DNA from: Hyphomicrobiaceae bacterium | GTDB taxonomy: Bacteria > Pseudomonadota > Alphaproteobacteria > Rhizobiales > Xanthobacteraceae | Assembly (NCBI GenBank): GCA_021324465.1 | Contig: JAJPJB010000069.1 | Coordinates: 1 to 64,000 of the forward strand | Length of the DNA: 64,000 bases | Direction: 5' to 3' | Part shown: piece by piece, positions 53,980 to 62,262 of the stretch | Numbering within the stretch: the first letter of the stretch is position 1 | How the letters are laid out: each line of letters starts with the position of its first letter | The notes under the pieces: generated by a model | The model's database searches: none | What the model was told of the DNA's origin: nothing | What the model saw: the letters and a program-made list of their open reading frames with translations, nothing else | Program-made: the position numbers and the translations under genes

Positions 53980-56316
53980 ATGGCGATTCATACCGGCAGA
54001 AAAGCTGAAGCGCCGCGCGCGAAGCTTACGACGGCCGAGCGCAGTGACGGGCTTGCGCCGTTCAAGCCCAAAGACATTCCGCAATTTGCGCCGAATTTCT
54101 CGGTCTATGTGTTGTCGCCCGATGTCGTATGCCTCTATTCCGAGGACCGGAAATTCTTTTTGCACGGCGAACTCTATTGTGCGGTGGCCGACGCAATCGG
54201 AGCCCGCAAAAGTTTCGCTCAGATCATTCGCCAGCTCGGCAAAAAATACCCGGCTGACGCTATCCATGAAGCGTTCAAGCGTCTGATCGATCGCCATCAT
54301 ATCGTTTCAAGGCGGCGCAGCGATGTCGCTGGCGCCTATTGGGCCAGCCTCGGCCTGCCGCTGGCCGCGGTAGAGACGAATCTTCGCAAGTGCCGCGTGC
54401 GCATTCAATCGATCGATGCGAAGGGCGCAAACGTCCTCCGTAATGCGCTGAGCAAGCTCGGCATTCGCGTCGTACAGGGCGGCCGCGCCGAACTCACCCT
54501 CGTTGTGGTGAACGACTATCTCGACGCGCGGCTCGAGAAATTAAATCGCAAGCATCTGTCGGACCGCACCCACTGGCTGTTGGTGCAGCCTTCCGGCATT
54601 TTTCCGCTCGTGGGCCCGGTCTTGATGCCCGGTCAAACGGCTTGCTGGAGATGTCTCGCTGATCGCATGGCGCGCAATCGTGAGATCAAGGCGCTGCTTG
54701 ATCGCAGACAGGCGCGCCGCATTGTGACCTCACCGCTCGCTCATGACACGCTGGGCCATGGCGGCTTTGCCCTTGCGGCCACCGAGATCGGCAAAGCCAT
54801 TGCGACCGGCTTTCGCACTGATTTGCGCGATCACATCGTCAGCCTCGACCTCTTGGGCGCAAGCATCGCTAGGCACTATGTTACACGTCGTCCGCAATGC
54901 CCGGCTTGCGGCAGCAAGAAGCTGCGCGACCCGGGCAGAGCGCCGCAGCCGATCACGCTTGCGGTCGGCGCCAAACTGATCATGACGAGCGGCGGCTACC
55001 GTTCCGTCACATCGCGGGCGACGGTGGCGCGCAATCGCAAACATATCAGCGCATTGACCGGCGTCGTGTCGCGGCTCGAGCGCCTCGAGGTCGATTTGCC
55101 CCTCAACACCAATTATTACGCCGACCACAATTTCTCCGGCACCGCAGATACGCTCGATGAATTGCGGGCCGGGCGCAGCGGCGGCAGCTTCGGTAAGGGC
55201 AGCACCGCTGAACAGGGCGAGGCCAGTGCGCTGATGGAGGCGATCGAGCGCTATTCCGGGATTTATCAAGGCGACGAGATCCGCATAGCTCGGCGTTTCA
55301 CCGACTTTGCACCCGGTGAGGCCATTTTGCCGAACGACGTGCTGCTGTTCAGCGATGCCCAATATCGCCGCGGCCGGGGGTGGCAGGAGGAGCATGATCA
55401 TCACGGCACCCCGGTACCGCCGCCATTCGATCCATCGGCAAAGATGGATTGGTCGCCGGTCTGGTCGCTGCGCGATCAGCGCTTCAGATATCTGCCGACC
55501 AGCCTGTTATATTTTTTCTATCGCGGCGGGCCGTCGCCCGAACAGATCATCCATGCAGATTCCAATGGTTGCGCCGCCGGCAATACGCGCGAGGAGGCGA
55601 TCGTCCAGGGCTTTCTCGAACTGGTCGAGCGCGATTCCTATGCGATCTGGTGGTACAACCGCCTGAAGCGGACGGAAGTCGATCTCGATCAATTCGACGA
55701 CGCCTACGTCCGCGATCTGAAATCGCAGCTTGCGGAAACCGGACGCCGGGTCTGGGTTATCGACATCACGTCCGATCTTGGCGTTCCGAGCTTCGTGGCC
55801 ATGTCGCACGAGGCGAACAACGGCCACGATTTTGTCGAATATGGCTCCGGCGCGCATTTTGATCCGCGCATCGCGCTGTTGCGCGCGCTGACCGAGCTCA
55901 ATCAGTTTCTCTCTATCGGCCTCCTGGGTGGCCGCGAGCGGATGGAGTCTGACGGGTCGGTTGAGTTTCGCCTGCGGGACCATCCCTATCTGTTGCCGAA
56001 CGGGCCGGGCGCGGTGCGGCCCAATTTCGGCTGCGAATCAAGCGCAGATTTGGCGGCCAAATTCGGCAAGCTTGACACGCGCGAGCAGGTGCTCGCCTGT
56101 GTCGATATCGCGCAACGCGCCGGGCTCGATTTTCTCGTCCTTGATCAGACCCGCCCCGATATCGATGTGCCGGTGGTGCGGGTGATCGTGCCGGGAATGC
56201 GGCATTTCTATCGCCGCTTTGCGCCAGGCCGGCTCTATGATGTTCCGGTTAGGCTCGGGCTACGCGAGCGGCCGCTGGCGGAAGAAGATCTCAACCCGCT
56301 GCATCCGCATACTTGA
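53980..56316 (+). CDS. Fused TOMM cyclodehydratase (E1-like partner plus YcaO)
   Basis: A 778-residue fusion. The N-terminal part (about 1-330) is an E1-ubiquitin-activating-like TOMM 'C' domain, with a winged-helix peptide-binding region (FSVYVLSPDVVCLYSEDRKFFLHGELYCAV) and a zinc tetrad CWRC (about 221-224) and CPACG (about 306-310). The C-terminal part is YcaO, the ATP-using cyclodehydratase: GEASALMEAIERYSG (about 414-428), SNGCAAGNTREEAIVQGFLELVERDSYAIWWY (about 527-558) and ALLRALTELNQF (about 634) give the Mg/ATP-binding Glu residues. It ends NPLHPHT, a variant of the Pro-rich YcaO tail. ATG 53980 has no clear Shine-Dalgarno; an in-frame GTG at 53935 is possible. Its TGA overlaps the next start (TTGA). 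Confidence 0.92.
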   Translation: MAIHTGRKAEAPRAKLTTAERSDGLAPFKPKDIPQFAPNFSVYVLSPDVVCLYSEDRKFFLHGELYCAVADAIGARKSFAQIIRQLGKKYPADAIHEAFKRLIDRHHIVSRRRSDVAGAYWASLGLPLAAVETNLRKCRVRIQSIDAKGANVLRNALSKLGIRVVQGGRAELTLVVVNDYLDARLEKLNRKHLSDRTHWLLVQPSGIFPLVGPVLMPGQTACWRCLADRMARNREIKALLDRRQARRIVTSPLAHDTLGHGGFALAATEIGKAIATGFRTDLRDHIVSLDLLGASIARHYVTRRPQCPACGSKKLRDPGRAPQPITLAVGAKLIMTSGGYRSVTSRATVARNRKHISALTGVVSRLERLEVDLPLNTNYYADHNFSGTADTLDELRAGRSGGSFGKGSTAEQGEASALMEAIERYSGIYQGDEIRIARRFTDFAPGEAILPNDVLLFSDAQYRRGRGWQEEHDHHGTPVPPPFDPSAKMDWSPVWSLRDQRFRYLPTSLLYFFYRGGPSPEQIIHADSNGCAAGNTREEAIVQGFLELVERDSYAIWWYNRLKRTEVDLDQFDDAYVRDLKSQLAETGRRVWVIDITSDLGVPSFVAMSHEANNGHDFVEYGSGAHFDPRIALLRALTELNQFLSIGLLGGRERMESDGSVEFRLRDHPYLLPNGPGAVRPNFGCESSADLAAKFGKLDTREQVLACVDIAQRAGLDFLVLDQTRPDIDVPVVRVIVPGMRHFYRRFAPGRLYDVPVRLGLRERPLAEEDLNPLHPHT

Positions 56317-57809
56317 GGTCGCCTGGCTTGCGCGCCCGCCGAAACAAGGTGAAGCGAAGAGCGACAGGCCTTTGCGTTCGACTGCTCGATCGCGTCACGC
56401 TCCAAGTGCGCAGCGGCGGCGAAATAGTGGCTCGCGTCGACGGCTTTGCGCTTAATCTTGGAAAGGTCAGCGCCGCCGCGGCGGATCGCGCGCAAGAGCT
56501 GCGCTCCGGCGTGCCGTTGAGCTCATTCGCATCTCACAAGACAAGTGCCGAGAAACAATTGGAGCAATTGGTGCGCCGATTGGCTGCACGCGGCCTGATC
56601 GAATACCGGCTCGCCGGTCAAGCGCCGCATAAGGCGCCACATATCGGCGATCACATCATCATCGAACCGCAGCTTCCGGATTATTGGCCACGAATGCAGA
56701 AACTGCGCCAGACGGACAGGCTTGTGCTCTCCCGATTTGCCTATCTGCGCCGCCGCGCCGGCGAGATGGTGTTGGAATCGCCCCGTGCCCCGGCGCTGTT
56801 TCGCATTCGCAATCCCGAAATTGCCGCGCTTCTTGTTGCCCTGTCCACCCCGCAACAGGTCCGCGCGCTGCGCCGGCAGACGAATTTTCCCGGCATCGAG
56901 CTGCTCGCTCTGCTGATCGATAGCCATGTGCTGTTCAAGGTCGGAACGAATGACGAGGGGCTGCGTGCGACCGAAGGTGGCGGCGATCTCGTCGTCTGGG
57001 ACTTCCATGATCTTTTGTTTCACGCGCGCAGCACGGAAGGCCGGCATGCCAATCCGGCGGGCGGCATCTATCCCTATGTTGGGGTGATTGATTCGCCGCC
57101 GGCAGTGCGGCCCGCTTGGCCTGGAGAGAAAATCGATCTGTGCAATCTCTCAGAAGCATCCACGGCAGCGGATTCAGCCGCGGCAAAGCTCCTGCGCGAG
57201 CGACACTCGGTCCGCAATTTCGATGATCGGCGTCCGATTACCCTTGCCGAGCTGGCGCGCTTCCTGGACGCAACGGCGCGCGTCGGTTCGATCGAGAAAA
57301 TCCCGCTTGATCCCGCCCGCCCGGGCGGTCCGATGCTCGCGCATACAATGCGGCCCTATCCTTCGGCAGGCGCCAGTTACGAGCTCGAGCTTTATATCGC
57401 CATCGATAAATGCGAGGGCCTGCCGCGCGGCTTCTATCACTATGATGCCGCCGCGCATGCCCTGACCTTGATTCCTGCCCATCGGCATTGGTGCGAGGCG
57501 TTGCTCAAATCGGCGCAGTCAGCCATGGGCGAGGCTTCGGTGCCGCAGGTTCTGATCACCGTTGCCGCACGCTTCGGTCGAATGTCGTGGAAATACAGCT
57601 CCATTGCCTATGCGCTCATTCTCAAGGATGTCGGCGTCTTGCTGCAGACTTTCTATCTGATGGCGACCGATATGGGACTTGGCGGCTGCGCGATCGGCAC
57701 GGCGAATATCGACCTGTTCGCTAAAATGACCGGCCTCGAATTCCACAGGGAAGGCCCGGTCGGGCAATTTGCGCTTGGCCGCGCTGCCGAGGCGCCCGCC
57801 TCTTCCTGA
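56313..57809 (+). CDS. SagB-type FMN-dependent azoline dehydrogenase
   Basis: A 498-residue protein. Residues about 1-250 form an N-terminal extension with winged-helix-like segments (VTLQVRSGGEIVARVDGFALNLGKV; NPEIAALLVALSTPQQVRALRRQ). Residues about 285-495 are the nitroreductase-like SagB domain: LLRERHSVRNFDDRRPITLAELARFLDATARV, MRPYPSAGASYELELYIAI, RGFYHYDAAAHAL, WKYSSIAYALILKDVGVLLQTFYLMATDMGLGGCAIG. It should oxidise thiazolines to thiazoles with FMN. The start is a TTG overlapping the YcaO stop (TTGA); a GTG near 56351 is an alternative. It ends the TOMM cluster and converges on a VOC gene. Confidence 0.9.
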   Translation: MRSPGLRARRNKVKRRATGLCVRLLDRVTLQVRSGGEIVARVDGFALNLGKVSAAAADRAQELRSGVPLSSFASHKTSAEKQLEQLVRRLAARGLIEYRLAGQAPHKAPHIGDHIIIEPQLPDYWPRMQKLRQTDRLVLSRFAYLRRRAGEMVLESPRAPALFRIRNPEIAALLVALSTPQQVRALRRQTNFPGIELLALLIDSHVLFKVGTNDEGLRATEGGGDLVVWDFHDLLFHARSTEGRHANPAGGIYPYVGVIDSPPAVRPAWPGEKIDLCNLSEASTAADSAAAKLLRERHSVRNFDDRRPITLAELARFLDATARVGSIEKIPLDPARPGGPMLAHTMRPYPSAGASYELELYIAIDKCEGLPRGFYHYDAAAHALTLIPAHRHWCEALLKSAQSAMGEASVPQVLITVAARFGRMSWKYSSIAYALILKDVGVLLQTFYLMATDMGLGGCAIGTANIDLFAKMTGLEFHREGPVGQFALGRAAEAPASS

Positions 57810-57829
57810 CAATCTCTGCGACCAACTCT

Positions 57830-58702
57830 TTACCAGGCCCAGCGCCGTCCTGGGGCGCCCCGTGGGGCGGCGCGCTCGAAATAGCCGGGCGCCTTTTCGT
57901 TCCGCTTCTCTATGAGTGCGAACATGACGCCTTGCGGATCGGCACAGCGGGCAACGCGGCTGCCACCCGTAACGTCGACGGGTCCTTCGAGAATTTCGCC
58001 GCCGCCGGCGATGACTTGCCCGGTGGCGACACCCATGTCGCGAACATTGAAGTAATAAAGCCAAAACGGCTTGGCCACCATTGACGGCTTGGTGAACATG
58101 CCGCCGATCGTCTGCCCGCCGATCGAGAACGGCTGATAAGTGCTGATCGAGCCGTTCTCTTTCTCGATCTCAGGCTCCGCTTTCTGCCAGCCAAAAAGCT
58201 TCTGGTAAAAGGCGAAGGCCAGTTCCGCATCAGCAGCGAGCAATTCGTGCCAACCGACCCGTCCCGGCTTATCCAATGCGTCGGTTGGCGATGGCGCCGG
58301 ATTCGACCATTTAACCAGGGCCAGCGTTGCCGTTTGCGGATCCGCGGCAATCGCAAAGCGGCCGATATCGGGAATGTCGGTTGGCAGGATATACAACGCT
58401 CCGCCGCGCCGCTGGATCTGCGCGGCGGCGGCATCGACATCATCAACCCCGACATAGCCGAGCCAATGCGGCTGCGCCCCCATCGCCATCACTTCGTTCG
58501 GCAGGGTCGTCAGCCCGCCGACCGAAACCTCTCCGGCCATCAGCAGCGTATAGGGCATGGCGGGACTAGGGGCGTCCTGCATGCGCCATCCCATCACCTT
58601 GGCGTAGAAGCGTTTGGCGGCCGCCGTGTCTGTCGTCATGAGCTCGTACCAAAGAAAACGGCCGTGAAGATCGAGCCGATCGGTCATCGCTGTTTCAGCC
58701 AT
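57830..58702 (-). CDS. Two-domain VOC (glyoxalase-fold) protein
   Basis: A 290-residue protein with two VOC repeats. The first is GRFLWYELMTTDTAAAKRFYAKVMGWRMQDAPSPAMPYTLLMAGEVSVGGLTTLP...HWLGYVGVDDVDAAAAQIQRRGG (about residues 13-105). The second is GRVGWHELLAADAELAFAFYQKLFGWQKAE...LYYFNVRDMGVATGQVIAGGGEILEGPVDVTGGSRVARCADPQGVMFALIE (about 148-262). The family includes glyoxalases, ring-cleavage enzymes and resistance proteins; substrate unknown. A Pro/Arg tail ends the protein. It is convergent with sagB and not in that operon. Confidence 0.9.
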   Translation of the reverse strand: MAETAMTDRLDLHGRFLWYELMTTDTAAAKRFYAKVMGWRMQDAPSPAMPYTLLMAGEVSVGGLTTLPNEVMAMGAQPHWLGYVGVDDVDAAAAQIQRRGGALYILPTDIPDIGRFAIAADPQTATLALVKWSNPAPSPTDALDKPGRVGWHELLAADAELAFAFYQKLFGWQKAEPEIEKENGSISTYQPFSIGGQTIGGMFTKPSMVAKPFWLYYFNVRDMGVATGQVIAGGGEILEGPVDVTGGSRVARCADPQGVMFALIEKRNEKAPGYFERAAPRGAPGRRWAW

Positions 58703-58765
58703 GCCTGCTTCTCTGTGCGCCCTGGCGCCGGGGGCGCTCCATCAGCGTTGACGGGCCACTGCGCT

Positions 58766-60313
58766 TCAGCGCTCTTCGCGCATAATGGTCGGCGTGCCGC
58801 CGTAACTTGAGGGCCCCGAAGGCCCACTCGAATATTGCGGCGGGCCGGCTTCGCGGCGCGGTGCACGCCGCTCGGCGCGGGCGCGTTTCGATTTGGATCT
58901 GGGATGAGAGGGTTTCTCGGTAGCCGTTCCGCCCGTTGCCGGCGCCACCGGCCGCGTCGGCCCGGTCTGACGCAGCACAGCGTCGGCCGCACGTTCGCCC
59001 GATTCCCAGGCGCCCCCGACCGTGCCCCACAGCGTCTCGTGCGCCGCTTCGCCCGCATACCAGACACTGTCAGCAATCGGCTCCAGCAATTGCCGCCGCG
59101 CAAATTGACTGCCTGGCACGGCCGCCGACCAGGCGCCGAGCGCATAAGGTTCGCTGTTCCAGCGCGTGGCATGTTTGCGCCCGATTGCGCTTTTGATTTC
59201 GGCGCCAAAAAGCCCAACCAGCCAATTGGTGGCGAAGTCGATCATGGCTGCTTCGCCTTGCCCCGACAAATCGCGCCCGAATGAGCCGGCCACATCGACC
59301 GTGCAGAGTGGCGTGCCGGAGATATTGGCAAGGAGCGCTGCAGTGTGCATGTCCTTTGATTTTTCGAAGACCAGGTCGTCGCTCTCGAGCCCGAGCGGAT
59401 TGCCGACGAGTTCCAACGCGATGTGGTCATAGCTGCCAAGCGACATCCGGCCGAAGGCATCGATTTGTCGATGGCCAAGATCGGGCGTGAATTTCAGGCC
59501 CCCGGAGGTGAGGACATTGGTCGGCACGGTGACGATGGCGGCGCGCGCATTGATCGTTCCTCGCGGCGTCTCGACCGATATTCCGCCCCTGGTGTCGATC
59601 GAGGTCGCGGGTGTGAGAAGCTGTATGGCAAGCCCCTGCCCAAGCCCGGCGAGCAGCGCGCCGAGGCCTTGTTTGCAGAAGGCGGCCGCGTTGCGTTCGG
59701 TGGCCCTGGCAAAATCGAACGAGGACACCTGCGTCAGATCCTTGGCGCAGAAATAAGGGCCGAGTACGAACTCGACCGTGCTTCTCCAGTCGCCGAGATC
59801 GGCCGGCACCGCTTGTTCGGTTGGAACATCGGCCTTGCGCGCGACGTCGCTGATCGCGCGTGTCGCGCGCACTTGTGCAGTCAGGAAGTCCTCAAGTTCG
59901 CCCTCGCGCGCAAAACGCCGGCCGATGCGTACTTTCTGGCTGCGCGGCGCCGGATAGACGTCGGCCCGGGTGCTCGTGAGCCTGGTCAGCGGATTTGATC
60001 CCGGCAGGTAGAGCCAATGCGCGCCCCGATCGTAGGGCACGCCGAAGGTGCGCGTATCGGTGAAGCAGCGTCCGCCGATATGGTCGGTCGCTTCGATCAC
60101 GATATAGCGGCGGCCGGCTGCGGCGATCCGGCGCGCCGCCGCGATACCGGCTGCCCCGGCGCCGATAATGATAACGTCGACGGCTCCCGATATTTCTCCG
60201 GTCGCCGCCCAGGCGGTGGCAGAGGCGAGGTCCCGCGCCGGGCGCAGAGCTAGCGCCGCCGTGGCGAGGAGCAGTGAACGCCGGCTCAATGGCGGAACGG
60301 TTTTAGACGGCAT
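58766..60313 (-). CDS. Tat-exported FAD-dependent amine oxidase-like protein
   Basis: A 515-residue flavoprotein. The leader MPSKTVPPLSRRSLLLATAALALRPARDLASATAWA has the twin-arginine SRRSLLL motif. FAD-binding VDVIIIGAGAAGIAAARRIAAAGRRYIVIEATDHIGGRCFTD (about residues 43-84) and the C-terminal VWYAGEAAHETLWGTVGGAWESGERAADAVL fit the monoamine-oxidase/lysine-specific-demethylase superfamily. The last 60 residues are a Pro/Arg/Ser-rich low-complexity tail. The substrate is unknown. ATG 60313 gives the Tat leader; the frame continues upstream without features. Confidence 0.87.
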   Translation of the reverse strand: MPSKTVPPLSRRSLLLATAALALRPARDLASATAWAATGEISGAVDVIIIGAGAAGIAAARRIAAAGRRYIVIEATDHIGGRCFTDTRTFGVPYDRGAHWLYLPGSNPLTRLTSTRADVYPAPRSQKVRIGRRFAREGELEDFLTAQVRATRAISDVARKADVPTEQAVPADLGDWRSTVEFVLGPYFCAKDLTQVSSFDFARATERNAAAFCKQGLGALLAGLGQGLAIQLLTPATSIDTRGGISVETPRGTINARAAIVTVPTNVLTSGGLKFTPDLGHRQIDAFGRMSLGSYDHIALELVGNPLGLESDDLVFEKSKDMHTAALLANISGTPLCTVDVAGSFGRDLSGQGEAAMIDFATNWLVGLFGAEIKSAIGRKHATRWNSEPYALGAWSAAVPGSQFARRQLLEPIADSVWYAGEAAHETLWGTVGGAWESGERAADAVLRQTGPTRPVAPATGGTATEKPSHPRSKSKRARAERRAPRREAGPPQYSSGPSGPSSYGGTPTIMREER

Positions 60314-60504
60314 GGTTTCCGAAACGCTTATGATGCGACGCACATTGCCCGAAGGGCGCCGACTGCGCAAACCTTGCGCAACGCGGCACCGGTTTCGCAT
60401 CGGGTCGTGAACCAAATTGCAATGGAATTCCGATAAATTGACGACAAAGAAAAGATGCGGCGCAACCGCACACGACGGGTGCCAACGGCTGGGAGGCCAC
60501 CCTG

Positions 60505-61323
60505 ATGAGGCGGATATCGGATGCGGTCGGGCGCTTGATAGCCCACTATTTGCAAAACCCAATACCGGGCTATGAGCCGTTCACGCCGAGCGATCCGGAA
60601 GCTTTGCGCCGGACGCTGCAGCCGGGCGATGTGCTGCTGGTCGAGGGCAATAATCGTATTTCCGGCGTCATCAAATATCTCACTCAGTCGACCTGGTCGC
60701 ATTCTGCGCTTTATGTCGGGCCACTGCCCGGCCGCACGGCCGCCGACGGCGAGCCGCATGTGCTGATCGAAGCCAATGTCGGCGAGGGCGTCGTCTCGGT
60801 GCCGCTGTCGAAATATCTGAAATTCCATACCCGCATCTGCCGCCCGGTTGGCATGACGGCGGCCGATTGCGCCGCGGTCTGTTCCTATGCGATCGATCGC
60901 ATCGGCTTTGCCTATGATCTGAAAAACATCATCGATCTGCTGCGCTACCTCTTGCCGTTGCCGGTGCCGCAACGCTGGCGCCGGCGCCTGATCGCACTAG
61001 GCTCGGGCGATCCAACGCGGCTCATCTGCTCGGCCCTGATCGCCGATGCGTTCCGCGCGGTGCGCTATCCGATTCTGCCCAAGATCAGGCTCGCGGGAAG
61101 CCAGCAGGCGCGCGAGGCGATTCTCGAAATCCGTCATTCCTCGCTGTACTGCCCGCGCGACTTCGACATCTCGCCCTATTTCAATGTGGTGAAGCCGACC
61201 ATCGTATCCGGCTTCGACTACAAGCGGCTCAACTGGGCCGACCGGTCGCCGGCCAAGGATGATGATCGTATTCCGCTGGTTCCGGCAGCTGCGGCGGACG
61301 ACGTCGAGGCAATGGTGGCGTAA
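60505..61323 (+). CDS. YiiX-like permuted papain-fold cysteine hydrolase
   Basis: A 272-residue protein. LQPGDVLLVEGNNRISGVIKYLTQSTWSHSALYVGP contains the catalytic His of the permuted NlpC/P60 (YiiX/YebB) fold (about residue 71). TRLICSALIADAFRAVRYPILP holds the catalytic Cys (about 176). No signal peptide is seen, so it is probably cytosolic. Amidase or peptidase activity on peptidoglycan or lipid-linked substrates is inferred only. ATG 60505 has GGGAGG upstream. It is divergent from the FAD oxidase. Confidence 0.85.
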   Translation: MRRISDAVGRLIAHYLQNPIPGYEPFTPSDPEALRRTLQPGDVLLVEGNNRISGVIKYLTQSTWSHSALYVGPLPGRTAADGEPHVLIEANVGEGVVSVPLSKYLKFHTRICRPVGMTAADCAAVCSYAIDRIGFAYDLKNIIDLLRYLLPLPVPQRWRRRLIALGSGDPTRLICSALIADAFRAVRYPILPKIRLAGSQQAREAILEIRHSSLYCPRDFDISPYFNVVKPTIVSGFDYKRLNWADRSPAKDDDRIPLVPAAAADDVEAMVA

Positions 61324-61328
61324 GCAAG

Positions 61329-61463
61329 GTCATCCCGGCGGGGAACTGTAAGCCGCGCGCCCGGACTCCATATCCATGGAGCGCGAAATAGTGGTAATGC
61401 ACTGCCCGCCTCGGGCGGCGGTGGCTGTGGATTCCAGCTCTCACTTCGCTCGGCCGGAATGAC
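61329..61463. repeat. REP-like intergenic element
   Basis: The stretch begins GTCATCCCGGC and ends GGCCGGAATGAC, which are near reverse complements, and encloses GCGCGCCCGG, ATATCCATGGA and CCCGCCTCGGGCGG hairpins. The ATTCCAGCTCTCACTTCGCTCGGCCGGAATGAC layout recurs in intergenic DNA of this order. It fills the gap between two same-strand genes. Confidence 0.6.
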
Positions 61464-61474
61464 GAGAGGGCGCC

Positions 61475-62200
61475 ATGATTGACGATGCGACCAATGCTAT
61501 CACGCAGATGTTCTCGCCGCCGCTGCGCGCGATTTTGTGGCGCTCGATCGCGCTGGCGCTGGCACTGATCGTCGCCGTCGGTATCGCGTTGGAACGGTTG
61601 ATCGTCTGGATGGTGGACGCCGGCGGCACCTCGGTCGAGACGACGCTTGGGCCGCACGCGCATGCGCCAGTCACTGTGCTCGCTTGGCTGCTGTCAGTCG
61701 CCGCAGGCTTCGGCATCCTGATTGGGAGCGTGATGCTGATGCCGGCGGTAACGGCGGTGGTCGGCAGCTTTTTCGCCGACCGGATCGGTGACGAAGTCGA
61801 GCACGAATATTATCCCGCCGACCCGCCCGGCAAAGCCGTGCCGCTGTCGCTTGCGATCTGGGAGGGTTTCAAAACGGCGCTGCTGGCAGTCGCGATCTAT
61901 CTGATCGCGACGCCGCTCATCCTTTTCCTCGGCTTCGGCGCGGTCATCTTCTTTCTCGCCACCGCCTATATTCTCGGCCGCGAATATTTCGAGTTGGCCG
62001 CCATGCGCTTTCGGCCGCCGCCTGAGGCGAAGGTGCTGCGCAAGCGCAACGCCGCCGTCGTCTATATCGGCGGCCTTCTGATCGCCGCCTTCGTCTCCGT
62101 CCCGATCGTCAATCTGGCGACGCCGATCTTTGCCATGGCGCTGATGGTGCATGTGCACAAGCGGGTGAGCGCGAGGGCGCCGGTAGCTCAGACCGGCTAG
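61475..62200 (+). CDS. EI24/CysZ-like membrane protein
   Basis: A 241-residue protein with four or five hydrophobic helices (about 20-45, 68-95, 125-165, 195-225). The FSPPLRAILWRSIALALALI start, FADRIGDEVEHEYYPADPPG, and LATAYILGREYFELAAMRFR are the EI24/CysZ (DUF540) hallmarks. CysZ imports sulfate in some proteobacteria, but in rhizobia these proteins are usually annotated only as EI24 domain proteins; no sulfate genes are nearby. ATG 61475 follows GAGGG. Confidence 0.88.
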   Translation: MIDDATNAITQMFSPPLRAILWRSIALALALIVAVGIALERLIVWMVDAGGTSVETTLGPHAHAPVTVLAWLLSVAAGFGILIGSVMLMPAVTAVVGSFFADRIGDEVEHEYYPADPPGKAVPLSLAIWEGFKTALLAVAIYLIATPLILFLGFGAVIFFLATAYILGREYFELAAMRFRPPPEAKVLRKRNAAVVYIGGLLIAAFVSVPIVNLATPIFAMALMVHVHKRVSARAPVAQTG

Positions 62201-62262
62201 GTCGGTTACCCGGACGACTGCGTGCCGCCTGCGCGGGCGAGCGGACGTAAACAATCGTCCGC

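Noticed and set aside
57830-60313. VOC and FAD-oxidase genes as part of the TOMM operon
   Set aside because: Both are on the opposite strand and convergent with sagB, so they are not co-transcribed. A looser functional link is kept only as a question.
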